Shown here one piece after another: positions 8,068-16,129 of a stretch of DNA of 64,000 nucleotides. The stretch spans positions 248,001-312,000 of the forward strand of contig CP011392.1 of the NCBI GenBank assembly GCA_001005265.1, in the 5' to 3' direction. A model generated the notes under the pieces. The model had not been told where the DNA came from. It saw nothing but the letters and a program-made list of their open reading frames with translations, and made no database searches. The position numbers were made by a program, and so were the translations under genes. How positions within the stretch are numbered: the stretch's first letter is position 1; every line of letters begins with the position of its first letter. The DNA is from Dehalogenimonas sp. WBC-2 (GTDB taxonomy: Bacteria; Chloroflexota; Dehalococcoidia; Dehalococcoidales; Dehalococcoidaceae).

Positions 8068-8700
8068 ATGGATAGGATTAGCGACTTCAATTGGGTATTG
8101 CCCATGGACTTTGATTGTGCCGTTGTGCTCGCAGATGAGCTTGAAGGTAGGGTCTGGGCGGAAGTCGAAAAGGTATTTACAAATCCATCTCTACTCATTG
8201 AGGACTTCAGGAACCCCGACAACCTGGCCGAGCTCGAATTCAATAAGGAAAACCTGAGCAAACGCCTGGACGAATTGGCGTCACAGGAATCCCGTCTGGT
8301 AAGTTTATTCAGGCTATCAGCGGTAGATGAATCGGTGATTAAAACGCAGATGAAGGACATCGAATCGGATAGGTATGAACTCAAAAGTCAGTTGAAATGG
8401 ATCGATGACATCCTGAACAAGGTGGTCAGCGAAGATACGCTGTTGGCGTTGGTGACCATATACGTCGATGATGTCAAGATCAAATACGGGAGTGGGTCTT
8501 TCCTAGATAAGCGGATGATCTTCAAGAGTTTAGGGGTGTGGGTAGAAGCAACCAGAAGCATAACGAAGATCACGATGCAGGTGAAGGTGGATAGGGTAGA
8601 GTTGGAAAGAGTAATCGAACTTTACACGCTAAAAGCTTTGCTAGCAAACATGCATGTAGCAAGCACTACAATTCGCAATTCATGTATTTGTAGTGCTTAG
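8068..8700 (+). pseudogene. Large serine recombinase, C-terminal remnant
   Basis: The 210 codons match the C-terminal region of large serine recombinases. A VVLADELEGRVWAEVEKVFTNP-like segment normally follows the zinc ribbon. A long coiled coil follows (NKENLSKRLDELASQESRLVSL and DIESDRYELKSQLKWID), then the final DKRMIFKSLGVWVEA strand region. The catalytic resolvase domain is missing. Upstream, about 7911-8067 carries out-of-frame traces (a possible CPFGAPLL zinc-ribbon fragment), so the gene is broken. Such recombinases are typical of genomic islands carrying rdhA in Dehalococcoidia. A second fragment of the same gene lies beyond the second rdhA at 11328. Confidence 0.65.
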
Positions 8701-8775
8701 CTATACGGTTTATATTGGTTAAAGAAAAGTGGCTGTAGATTTGGATTTGGAAGTGGGGTTAAATCGCTCAATTTG

Positions 8776-8813
8776 CGCCGCATGACACATATCGAGATGT
8801 GTGTCATGCGGCG
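8776..8813. repeat. 14-bp perfect hairpin
   Basis: CGCCGCATGACACA (8776-8789) pairs with its exact complement (8800-8813) around a 10-base loop, followed by TATTTTG. It could end transcription from the recombinase remnant or be the end of a mobile palindromic unit. Confidence 0.5.
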
Positions 8814-8908
8814 TATTTTGCTTTGCGTAATAGACCAAATTTTGGGATGTCTGAGGCACAATACACGTCATTCAATACCGTTTTGTATCCCTGTGGAGGG
8901 AGCACAAA

Positions 8909-9238
8909 ATGGTTCTCACCGCCGACGATAGGGAATTCGTCGAAAAATTCAACCAAACTATCCCCGGAGCGCCCCGACCCATTCAGGAAGTTGATGTTCT
9001 GAGGCTTATCAAGACCCATGGCTTCTTTTTCCGTTCCTCCAGTAGCCGGCATTCCAACCAGCATACTGGATTTTGTATTTTTCAGGTGGTCCCCTTTTCG
9101 GCCGCCGTTTATCTCAAAACTGGGCTCCTTTTATTATGCCGAAAACAAGCCTCAGGCGATTTCATCGATGAATGCAAATCGCAGTTCGATATTATCCAGC
9201 GTCCCTATTTGAACGCTTTTAACTTTTGTTTGTATTAA
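8909..9238 (+). CDS. Small ORF of unknown function, doubtful
   Basis: An excellent ribosome binding site (GGAGGG, 8 bases before the ATG) precedes 109 codons. The first 35 residues look protein-like (MVLTADDREFVEKFNQTIPG), but the rest is low in structure and rich in Ser, Phe and Leu and may be read-through of a broken gene. A minus-strand frame over the first half (9064-8804) is also open. I do not recognise either. It lies between recombinase debris and an orphan rdhA, in a region with other broken genes. Confidence 0.3.
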   Translation: MVLTADDREFVEKFNQTIPGAPRPIQEVDVLRLIKTHGFFFRSSSSRHSNQHTGFCIFQVVPFSAAVYLKTGLLLLCRKQASGDFIDECKSQFDIIQRPYLNAFNFCLY

Positions 9239-9245
9239 ATAGTTA

Positions 9246-9271
9246 GACCGGGGAACCTGGGTTCCCCGGTC
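9246..9271 (+). terminator. Intrinsic terminator
   Basis: GACCGGGGAAC and GTTCCCCGGTC form a perfect 11-bp GC-rich stem with a CTGG loop, followed by TCTTTTATT. It ends rightward transcription before the convergent rdhA gene, and may also work leftward. Confidence 0.75.
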
Positions 9272-9367
9272 TCTTTTATTGCTGGATCACTTTTTCTTTG
9301 ATTTACCTGTAGCTGTTATACACTACCCTGGTGGTATCGATGCCGAACATCGGGAATGACCTGCTGT

Positions 9368-10792
9368 TTAGTAGTAGATTTTACCAAGGTTATAACCCCA
9401 TGCCGGCAACTCCTTGTCCCACCATTCAACGGCTTTGTTGTTGAAGACACCGGTAGTTGGATCTCTCCCTGGACCGAAGTCTCCGGGACCATATCCCATT
9501 ACATCGTCCATTGTCCTGAAGAAACCGTTAAACATGGATGTCGTGCTCACAGTAGTCTTAACGAGTTCGTGGACCATAGCGCCAGTGCCTTTGTTGAAGA
9601 CACAAGCAGCTTCGCATGTGCTACATTGACCAATAGTAGTCCTGTAAATATGGCAATTCAGCATGTGGTTCTGGAACTGCTTATGACCTCGATTCGACCA
9701 TTCTGCTTGCGGTTCCCAGCTTTGTTCACCGTGAGTGATAGCTCCGTTCGGGCAGGCATCGGCGCACTTAGCGCAGCTATCGCAGAACTTCAGTATGCCA
9801 GCGTCGATCGGGTTGGTCGGCTCCAAAGAAAGATCGGTTGTCAATGAGGTCGGAGTAAATCCAATCCCAGCAGATGGATTAATGCCGTGGTTACCGGCAC
9901 GTCCGAGCTCTGTCATTCCAACCATGGTATCCAATCCAGGGTGGGGATAACAGTTCTCATAACCTCCGAACATACACTGGTAGCCTATCCCCATCAGAAA
10001 ACGCTGCGTACAGCTACCTGTCACTTCAATCATAGTATGACCGAGGCCAGTTGAAGCATAGCTTATCTGAGAAGGACCTGTCGCTATGTTTTCAACGGAA
10101 TTAGGACATGCTAGTCCAATACCCCACAATGGAACATTAGGAAGGACATCTACGCCAGCATCTGTAAAGCCTTTTGGAACATCTCTGAACTCATACTCCT
10201 CGAAAACAAACTTTTTAGTCTTCTCATTAAGTTCCATATAGCCCACCATGCTAGCCCCATACAACTTAAGAACTGACCGGAGCATGCGTGAGTTCTCTTC
10301 TGGAGTCCCTTGATATTTCGGTACTCCGTATGACGCGAAGTCGGCAATTGCGCCGGTATAAACCCAGGGAGTTGTTGCTCCAGGCGGAAGACCATTCTGA
10401 GCGGCCAGCACCTTATCTTGCAGCCTGTAGCCAGGTTTATTTGCGGTCATCCACTCTTTTGCATTCACTTTTCCCGGATTACCCGCTAGTTGTAAGAACT
10501 CTGCAGCGGTTACGGCGCCAGGATATCCGCCACGTACCCCAGCCTTTCTAGCGCCCTGCTCCTCAGGGTAACGATTAAACATGTCCCAGTCAATTTCGGT
10601 GGTAGGGTTTTCAATTTCCCTTTCTTTTATCCACCAAGGTTTGTTGGGGTGGCTCAACGAACCAGCCGACATCATCTCATCGAGATCATGGAACACCGGA
10701 GCTACTAAAGCAGCCCCACCAATTCCTGCACCTGCAATCCCTATTGCTTTCATGAAATCCCTGCGACTTACTGTACTATGAAACGTTGACAT
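9368..10792 (-). CDS. rdhA: Reductive dehalogenase RdhA (orphan, no rdhB)
   Basis: This second corrinoid iron-sulfur dehalogenase has 474 residues. The start is set at 10792 (MSTFHSTVSRRDFMK) because GAAGGAGA lies 8-9 bases upstream; the frame extends to a TTG at 10810, but that codon overlaps the binding site itself. The Tat motif SRRDFMKAIG is followed by a hydrophobic stretch. Iron-sulfur motifs are CDSCAKCADACP (about 334) and a second with CSTCEAACVF (about 390), in which Val replaces the usual Pro, as in several known RdhA proteins. The protein ends WWDKELPAWGYNLGKIYY. No RdhB-like gene lies on either side, so it must use an anchor from elsewhere or be soluble in the periplasm. It is flanked by recombinase fragments, which suggests acquisition with an island. 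Confidence 0.94.
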   Translation of the reverse strand: MSTFHSTVSRRDFMKAIGIAGAGIGGAALVAPVFHDLDEMMSAGSLSHPNKPWWIKEREIENPTTEIDWDMFNRYPEEQGARKAGVRGGYPGAVTAAEFLQLAGNPGKVNAKEWMTANKPGYRLQDKVLAAQNGLPPGATTPWVYTGAIADFASYGVPKYQGTPEENSRMLRSVLKLYGASMVGYMELNEKTKKFVFEEYEFRDVPKGFTDAGVDVLPNVPLWGIGLACPNSVENIATGPSQISYASTGLGHTMIEVTGSCTQRFLMGIGYQCMFGGYENCYPHPGLDTMVGMTELGRAGNHGINPSAGIGFTPTSLTTDLSLEPTNPIDAGILKFCDSCAKCADACPNGAITHGEQSWEPQAEWSNRGHKQFQNHMLNCHIYRTTIGQCSTCEAACVFNKGTGAMVHELVKTTVSTTSMFNGFFRTMDDVMGYGPGDFGPGRDPTTGVFNNKAVEWWDKELPAWGYNLGKIYY

Positions 10793-11327
10793 TAATGTGT
10801 TCTCCTTCAATTAATTGTTACTAGTGGTCTTCACCACTGCCCTCCGGTCTTTCCCGGTTGTCAATTCCATTATCGCCTCCTTAAAATTGATGGACATAAT
10901 GGAAAGAGTACCATCACAGAAAAATTATACGCTGAAAACAATAAGAATAGAATACGCCATTATGCGTAGAAATAATAATAATATGCTAACATAAAGTTAC
11001 ATAAATAATACCTGATCTTCACGCTCAACTTGGAGGTTACTGGTTAAAAGTAACAGACAATAGTTCACGTTTATATTTCGGGTGTTTATACCAGTTAATT
11101 TTCAAATATTAGTGGTAAATCAAAGATCAACAAATCCATTTTGAGCCATTGATTCCAAGAATGCTGCGCAATCTTCTTCTGCTCTGTTAAACGGAATCCC
11201 ATGTTGTTAGACAGTTTTTGAACTATTTGCTTAAAGCTGGTATTGCCATCACAGGATACTCTAGTCCTAGGACGATGAACAGATAGGAGAACCATATGTC
11301 TGGAAATATGCGCTCTCAACAGCCTGG
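10793..11327. promoter_or_regulatory. Upstream region of the orphan rdhA
   Basis: A perfect -10 (TATAAT on the minus strand, 10924-10929) lies about 130 bases before the rdhA start, without a good -35. Next to it ATACGC occurs twice and GCGTA once (about 10927-10966), a possible regulator site. From about 11080 to 11320 only weak short frames are present, such as a 74-codon minus-strand frame at 11095-11319 that I do not recognise. No regulator gene adjoins this rdhA. Confidence 0.35.
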
Positions 11328-11360
11328 GACTTTGATCGTACCATTGTGCTCGCAGATGAG
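11328..11360 (+). pseudogene. Second fragment of the serine recombinase
   Basis: Thirty of 33 bases match 8107-8139 of the recombinase remnant (GACTTTGAT...GCTCGCAGATGAG). It lies in the same orientation but beyond the orphan rdhA, and the similarity fades after a few more bases. This points to duplication or repeated insertion of the same recombinase around rdhA. Confidence 0.6.
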
Positions 11361-11419
11361 TTTGTAGATGCGACGGTCTGTGATGGGTAGGTTGGGGAAT
11401 TGGTATTGGGATATAGGAG

Positions 11420-11509
11420 CGAACCCTTCGATTAACTCAGGGCAGGCTTAAAGAGGAGGACTGTTCGACAAGCTCGTCGAGTACTAACTCGGGACAATCA
11501 GAGTGAATG
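11420..11509. repeat. Dispersed palindromic repeat (TTCGACAAGCTC family)
   Basis: The stretch contains TTCGACAAGCTC and a small palindrome CGAGT-ACTA-ACTCG followed by GGGACAA. The same family recurs at 24565, 26491, 55005-55260 and 59707 in this window. It is a short non-coding dispersed element. Confidence 0.65.
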
Positions 11510-11563
11510 TTGACTAGTTAGAAAAAGGATCCCTGCGAGATATTTTAAAAACGGCGGGGGGGA

Positions 11564-11878
11564 TTATTCGAGTTCAGGGCCTCGGTTCCATGTGATGCGA
11601 ACGATGTCGGCTAACAAAAAAGAGGTCAACGGCAACTTCCTGTCCAGGAGGTGGTGTCTGATGTAAGCGCCGCAAAACTGGCCGGCGGCAAAAACGCCAA
11701 CGAAAACAGGAACCATGGCCCAATTCCAAGAAAGAAAAACCAGGCGTAAGATGATGGCAATGGGGACGGGAAGATGGATGGCTAATATCCATTGAAGCGA
11801 GAACTTTTTAGTGTTGGCCCGCCAGTAGCCGAAGACGATGTTGAGCAAAAAGATGGCGATCAAGATTATAAACAGCAC
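11564..11878 (-). CDS. Small membrane protein of unknown function
   Basis: The 104-residue protein has three hydrophobic segments (about 1-17, 28-50 and 54-70) and a polar tail with RHHLLDRKLPLTSF. A GTG start is preceded by GAGAGG about ten bases upstream. It lies downstream of a molybdopterin-type lipoprotein gene on the same strand, with a gap of about 110 bases. A membrane partner for that protein, as MsrQ is for MsrP, is possible, but it shows no clear heme-ligand pattern and is not recognisably MsrQ. Confidence 0.55.
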   Translation of the reverse strand: MLFIILIAIFLLNIVFGYWRANTKKFSLQWILAIHLPVPIAIILRLVFLSWNWAMVPVFVGVFAAGQFCGAYIRHHLLDRKLPLTSFLLADIVRITWNRGPELE

Positions 11879-11990
11879 TGATGAATAACCTCTCGGCAGG
11901 CAGTTGTTTCATTCCGCTATCGGATAGCGGCAAGAATAGCATTATTAGCAAATGAATGCACGGTAGGAACGCCAGGCCGCCCTAAAAGCG

Positions 11991-12653
11991 TTATTCAAAA
12001 CGCGGGCCGTTGATGTCGGCGTTATTGTTATAGCCCCGGGTCTCCCAATAACCACGGAAATTATGATCTGATGATAATTCAATCCGGGTGACCCATTTGG
12101 CCCATTTGTAGCCGTATTTACCTTCAGCGATAACCTGGAACGGGAAGCCGCGGTCTTGCGGCAGGGTCACGTCATTGATGCTTAGCGCAATAATGACGTC
12201 CTGGCTTTGGATATAACTCAGCTCAAGAGAAGTGTAGCCGTCGGGGACATCTGACGTATAGAAGATGACATTTACCGCTCCGGCCTGTATCCCTGCTTCA
12301 TCAAAGATGGAGGAGAGGGCAGGCCCGGTCATTTTAACCACAAAACTCCAGCCTTCAACGCAATTCAGGGTGACCAGTTTGGTAACCTGAGGCAGGTTTT
12401 GCAGGTCTTTATAGGACAGACTGAGGGTCTGTGTCACCAGGCCGTCCACACTTAAGCTGTAAGTTTCCTTGTCCAGACGCTGAGTACCGCTGAGGGCGTT
12501 GTTTCTCTGATTACCAATAGGGGTCAGGGTAACACCCTGGTACTCTGTGGCCTCAACCTCGCCGGGAGGCGGGGTGAAGGGGGAACTGCAACCGCCGAGG
12601 ATGAGCACGACGGCCGCTACCAGAGCTACCAGAGATGTCTGCTTAGTTTTCAT
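11991..12653 (-). CDS. Lipoprotein with sulfite-oxidase-type molybdopterin fold
   Basis: The protein begins with a lipoprotein signal (LILGGCSS, lipidated Cys about 22). The rest (about 60-215) is a compact oxidoreductase molybdopterin-binding domain: SVDGLV at the start, LNCVEGW with the Cys that would bind Mo, SLELSY, and LPQDRGFPFQVIAEGKYGYKWAKWVTRIEL near the end. It would sit on the outer face of the membrane. MsrP and YedY-like proteins reduce or oxidise S and N compounds, but no substrate can be read here. No molybdenum cofactor genes are close by. It is smaller than MsrP and probably lacks the dimerisation domain. Confidence 0.8.
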   Translation of the reverse strand: MKTKQTSLVALVAAVVLILGGCSSPFTPPPGEVEATEYQGVTLTPIGNQRNNALSGTQRLDKETYSLSVDGLVTQTLSLSYKDLQNLPQVTKLVTLNCVEGWSFVVKMTGPALSSIFDEAGIQAGAVNVIFYTSDVPDGYTSLELSYIQSQDVIIALSINDVTLPQDRGFPFQVIAEGKYGYKWAKWVTRIELSSDHNFRGYWETRGYNNNADINGPRFE

Positions 12654-12841
12654 GAGATTGGACCTCTGCCAAATTTGATTTTAAAGGTAACAACCGAGGT
12701 GATATGCGATGGTTACACTTTCCAGTCTAAGACCAAATTGGTGTTCGGTCAACAAGCATGAGTGCGCGGGTACCGGAGTTGAATGATGGTGGATGTACAA
12801 TCCGGACGGCCGGAAAGTAAATCGAAACAGGGGAACAGTAT

Positions 12842-13444
12842 TTACTTAAGTTGTTGAGCCAGCCGCCGGCCAAGGTCAACGGCCTGTTCCATTATGTGCG
12901 CATCCTCTTTAACACGTCCTTTGTGGAAAACGCCGAGGACGGGGAGTTCAGCGACGACATCATAACCTAGAGCGGTAAGGGCGTGGCGCATGGTCTCCAT
13001 GGTTAAATCCATGCCGCCTTCTTCACGGTCAGGCTGCTCTCCGATGACCACGATCACCGCCTTGCGCCCGTGGCTGGCCAACCGGCTGCCCCAGCCGCCG
13101 GGGCGCTGAGTGTCAAAATCATAAAAACAATACAGCCGGTCAATAAAGGCTTTCATGATGGCGGTCATATTGTAATTATGGATGGGGCTGATGACGACCA
13201 GGCCGGCAGCCTCCAGGACTTTAGGATATAAAAGCTGCATGCCATCCAGCAGGCCGGTACATTCTTTGTCTTTACGGCAGCGTTCACAGGCGATACAGGA
13301 TTGGAACTGGTAATCACGAAGCTGTACTTCTGCCGTGACGGAACCTTCAGCCGCGGCGCCTTTAAGCACCGCATGAAGCAATATATCAGAATTGCCGCCC
13401 CTCCGGGGACTGCCGCCGACGCCCAGAATTGTCTGTTTAAGCAT
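12842..13444 (-). CDS. NAD(P)H-dependent FMN reductase / flavodoxin-fold protein
   Basis: The 200-residue protein starts MLKQTILGVGGSPRRGGNSD, the phosphate-binding loop of FMN-dependent reductases. The next part has CIACERCRKDKECTG (about 55), the four-Cys motif of iron-sulfur flavoproteins, and ISPIHNYNMTAIMKAFIDRL, typical of the FMN isoalloxazine site. It is likely a cytosolic flavoprotein electron carrier that may bind a [4Fe-4S] cluster. The start at 13444 is chosen because AAGAGGA lies 8 bases upstream; an in-frame ATG 39 bases further up lacks such a signal. Confidence 0.85.
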   Translation of the reverse strand: MLKQTILGVGGSPRRGGNSDILLHAVLKGAAAEGSVTAEVQLRDYQFQSCIACERCRKDKECTGLLDGMQLLYPKVLEAAGLVVISPIHNYNMTAIMKAFIDRLYCFYDFDTQRPGGWGSRLASHGRKAVIVVIGEQPDREEGGMDLTMETMRHALTALGYDVVAELPVLGVFHKGRVKEDAHIMEQAVDLGRRLAQQLK

Positions 13445-13582
13445 AATTAAAATCCTCTTCTTGCCCTTCCATTGTATTACCATAGGTCAAGAGAAGCTGT
13501 CTGCCTGGCGTAAAGGAACTAAAATTTGGGCAATTTGCCAAAGTGCCTTCTCAGCCCAATATGTATGGACGCTTACAACTTA

Positions 13583-13610
13583 TTGACATTGACCTATACA
13601 CATGTATACT
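13583..13610 (+). promoter_or_regulatory. Sigma70-type promoter of the GNAT toxin-like pair
   Basis: TTGACA (13583-13588) and TATACT (13605-13610) are separated by 16 bases and lie 35 bases before the small gene at 13645. The spacer and -10 are rich in TATAC, which could be an autoregulatory operator. Confidence 0.55.
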
Positions 13611-13644
13611 ATAGATGACCCTTTAGAAGGGGAGGTAAATTAAT

Positions 13645-13809
13645 ATGGCAATCCCTATCGCACCTACCCCAGTACTAAGTGGTAAAGAGGCAGCTGCGTT
13701 TATTTCTCAGATGTATGATACCACTAAGAAATCTACAGGCGTAGTCCCAACACCGAAGATAGCACAGGCGATTAAACTTATCCAAGCAAATGCCACTTCC
13801 AAGAAATAG
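13645..13809 (+). CDS. Small protein upstream of GNAT gene, candidate antitoxin
   Basis: This 54-residue protein (MAIPIAPTPVLSGKEAAAF...) has a strong ribosome binding site (GGAGGT, 8 bases before the ATG) and a good promoter. It has the pattern of a short helical protein (SGKEAAAFISQMYDTTKK, then KIAQAIKLIQANA). Its last 20 bases overlap the start of the acetyltransferase gene, so translation is coupled. The order and spacing match toxin-antitoxin operons in which a GNAT toxin follows its antitoxin. It is shorter than the usual DUF1778 antitoxin and I see no ribbon-helix-helix motif. The role is inferred. Confidence 0.6.
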   Translation: MAIPIAPTPVLSGKEAAAFISQMYDTTKKSTGVVPTPKIAQAIKLIQANATSKK

Positions 13810-14356
13810 TTGTAGGAGTGGCGAGTTCCTGCTCCAAAAAGTAGAAAACCAAGCTATTTGCGACGCCTTTGATTGCGGTCGCGATGACCTCAATGAGTAT
13901 TTTCACATGGATTCAATCCCACACAGATCTCAACTGTTGACACAATCTTATTGCCTTCAAGATATAACCAAAATGGGCGAGGCGATTGCCCTTTTGGATT
14001 TTTGTAACGATTCAATAAAACTCAAGGACTACGAAGAAGTTATTGCGCTTCCCCAAACTAAGCGGCACAGTTCACTTCCTGCTGTAAAGTTGACACGTTT
14101 TGGGGTTCGTAAAGACCTAATACACAGGCATATTGGGACTTATGCTTTAAATATGGTGAAAGCCTTTTTTGTAACTGAAAACAGAACAGGCTGTAGGTTC
14201 ATCACGGTGGATTCATACGTTGATGTCGTGGGCTTTTATGAAAAGAATAATTTTAAGCTTTTAACCAATCAGGATACACGAAAAGATACCAGGACAATGG
14301 TTTTTGACCTGAAATTTTTCGTACTGGATGCCTCATTCGATTTTTCTATCGGGTGA
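13790..14356 (+). CDS. GNAT acetyltransferase, TacT-like toxin candidate
   Basis: The 188-residue protein carries the N-terminal CGRDDLNEYFHMDSIPHRSQLL motif of TacT/AtaT-like acetyltransferases, an acetyl-CoA loop RHIGTYA (R-x-x-G-x-x-A; about 124-130) and the late VVGFYEKNNFKLL strand-helix shared by GNAT proteins. TacT enzymes acetylate aminoacyl-tRNA and stop translation; the substrate here is unknown. The ATG at 13790 lies inside the upstream gene. No strong ribosome binding site precedes it, which fits coupling. The protein looks complete. Confidence 0.75.
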   Translation: MPLPRNSCRSGEFLLQKVENQAICDAFDCGRDDLNEYFHMDSIPHRSQLLTQSYCLQDITKMGEAIALLDFCNDSIKLKDYEEVIALPQTKRHSSLPAVKLTRFGVRKDLIHRHIGTYALNMVKAFFVTENRTGCRFITVDSYVDVVGFYEKNNFKLLTNQDTRKDTRTMVFDLKFFVLDASFDFSIG

Positions 14357-14543
14357 TTCCCTAACCTAACAGCCTGATTACATTCTCTGAAGTCCAAATT
14401 CGATTAGTGACTTCTGCACCTAGAGGTTTGCTTGGATATGGAATTAGCGAGGATCTGGTACACTACCCAATTTTGGGATAAGCCGATTTGGAGATATAAT
14501 GGTTAAGCTGAAAACAGCAAATCATATCCAGGAGAACAACGAA

Positions 14544-15464
14544 ATGTTCCTTCGCAGAGCGCAATCCCTGACCATGATCCTGGTTTTGCTGCTGGCTACT
14601 GGTATCGTCGGCTGCAGCGGCGACAGCGCATCTCCGACGACAAGCAGTCCGGCAACAACTGACCCGCCGGTCACCACCACCGACCCGCCTCCGACTACAG
14701 CGCCACCGACTACAACGCCGCCGCCGACAACAGCACCGCCGGCCACGACGACCCCGGCCGGTTTGACCAGCGCTATTCTCAATGCCTCTGCCGCCATTAA
14801 CAGCTATGAGTTCATCGCTACGTCAACCACTGTCACTACCGTTTCCGGTTATACCGTCACGGCGACATCGGTGACTGACGGGCAGATAGATCTCAACGCT
14901 CAAAAAGCTCATATCAATACAGTAGTAAACACCCAGGGATATGAAATCCAGGTGGAAAACTATATCGCGGACAACTGGACATATATCAAGTATGTGGCAG
15001 ATGCTACCCCGCCCGGGTTTAATTCCGGGACATGGTATAAAGTCAGCATGACAGCCACAGAATGGCAGGATAGCTGGAATAGCAACAGCCAATCCGGACA
15101 GAATAACGCTTTATTTAACAATGCTACGGTAACTATTATCGGTAGTGAAACGATCAACGGTATTGACTGCTATAAGATCAACCTTATTCCTGATAAAGCC
15201 AGCTTCCTAGCGTATCTCCAGGCTCAGGGCACCACCGACGGCGCGGATGATGTCACAAACATTGAACAGTCATTGCAGGATATCCAGTTCACCGGCTGGG
15301 TAGCCAAGATCAATTCTTATATGATCAAAACAGAGATGTCTCTGGCAATGACCATTGAAGGTGTAACTGCCAATATCCAGTCGGTCAGCACTATCAGTAA
15401 TATAAACCAGGCGCTTAATATTACCCTGCCAGCGGCAGCACAGGCCGCCACTCAAATATCCTAG
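14544..15464 (+). CDS. Lipoprotein with Thr/Pro linker (DUF6612/LppX-like)
   Basis: A lipoprotein signal (LLLATGIVGCSG, Cys about 24) is followed by a 45-residue low-complexity linker of Thr and Pro. The domain (about 80-305) has repeated beta strands (INSYEFIATS, VTDGQIDLNAQKAH, ETINGIDCYKINLIPD). This resembles LolA/LppX-like lipoproteins that carry a hydrophobic cargo, often annotated DUF6612. The start at 14544 is chosen for AGGAGA 8 bases upstream; an ATG at 14499 also has a GGAGA but would put charged residues before the signal. The exact function is unknown. Confidence 0.7.
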   Translation: MFLRRAQSLTMILVLLLATGIVGCSGDSASPTTSSPATTDPPVTTTDPPPTTAPPTTTPPPTTAPPATTTPAGLTSAILNASAAINSYEFIATSTTVTTVSGYTVTATSVTDGQIDLNAQKAHINTVVNTQGYEIQVENYIADNWTYIKYVADATPPGFNSGTWYKVSMTATEWQDSWNSNSQSGQNNALFNNATVTIIGSETINGIDCYKINLIPDKASFLAYLQAQGTTDGADDVTNIEQSLQDIQFTGWVAKINSYMIKTEMSLAMTIEGVTANIQSVSTISNINQALNITLPAAAQAATQIS

Positions 15465-15490
15465 ACAGCTTAAATCACTACGACGTTATA

Positions 15491-15523
15491 CAGGCCGGGG
15501 GTAACAATGCTACCCCCGGCCTG
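15491..15523 (+). terminator. Hairpin after the lipoprotein gene
   Basis: A perfect 13-bp GC-rich stem (CAGGCCGGGGGTA with its complement) encloses a 7-base loop 26 bases after the stop. It is followed by TAATATATAG, only weakly T-rich, so termination is likely but not certain. Confidence 0.6.
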
Positions 15524-15579
15524 TAATATATAGTAAACTTAAGCACAAAATTCATTTTTATTTTATGAAAGGGGCGTAG

Positions 15580-16086
15580 ATGGAAGAGCGAAAAGGCGAC
15601 GGTCTTCAGGTTTGGATTGCCGTGGCAATAGGGGCAGCGACCATCATCGGCGCCATAGGAAGCTACGCCAGATGGTGGAACCTGGGATATCATATTGGAT
15701 CTGAATCTCTGGCCCACTGGTCAGGCTGGATAGGCGCGGCTTTAATAACGCTAATGGTTCCCTTGTTCATAATCCTAAAGCGGCGGTCCAAGATAGCGTA
15801 TCTTAAGCTGCTGACGGCGCACGTTTTCGGTAATCTGGTGGCTTTTGGCCTGCTGACGCTCCACATGGCGTATCAACTGGGCCGTCCGGCGGGTTTTGGG
15901 CCGGACATAGGCACCGGGGTGGCGATGTATCTGATATTTGCCGGGATGGTGCTGACCGGGGTGGTCCAGCGCTTCCGGCTGGCGCCTAAGTCCCAGGCTA
16001 ATATGCGGTTCATCCATCGGGGATTGAGCCTGTCATTGATCATCATTTTGCCGGTCCATGTGCTGCAGAATACCGGAGTGATTTAA
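15580..16086 (+). CDS. Four-helix membrane protein, cytochrome b-like
   Basis: The 168-residue protein has four predicted helices (about 10-28, 46-64, 78-100 and 140-160) and one His in or near each of several: HWSGW, HVFGNL, LHMAYQ, FIHRGL and PVHVLQ. Paired histidines in a four-helix bundle suggest heme b binding, as in cytochrome b561 and ferric-reductase-like proteins. The start has GGGG in AAGGGGCG upstream. It is not beside a clear electron donor; the nearest redox genes are the molybdopterin lipoprotein 3 kb upstream. The heme role is an inference from the His pattern. Confidence 0.5.
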   Translation: MEERKGDGLQVWIAVAIGAATIIGAIGSYARWWNLGYHIGSESLAHWSGWIGAALITLMVPLFIILKRRSKIAYLKLLTAHVFGNLVAFGLLTLHMAYQLGRPAGFGPDIGTGVAMYLIFAGMVLTGVVQRFRLAPKSQANMRFIHRGLSLSLIIILPVHVLQNTGVI

Positions 16087-16129
16087 AACTTTGGCTGAGG
16101 CGCAAGACAGTTCAAACAAAGGAGAAAAG

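Noticed and set aside
8804-9064. Minus-strand frame resembling a protein
   Set aside because: It competes with the plus-strand frame at 8909, has no binding site and I could not assign either.
9414-9847. Plus-strand frames across the orphan rdhA
   Set aside because: They are antisense to a clear rdhA gene with intact motifs.
11095-11319. 74-codon minus-strand frame
   Set aside because: No ribosome binding site, no recognisable pattern, and it lies in a region of degraded DNA.
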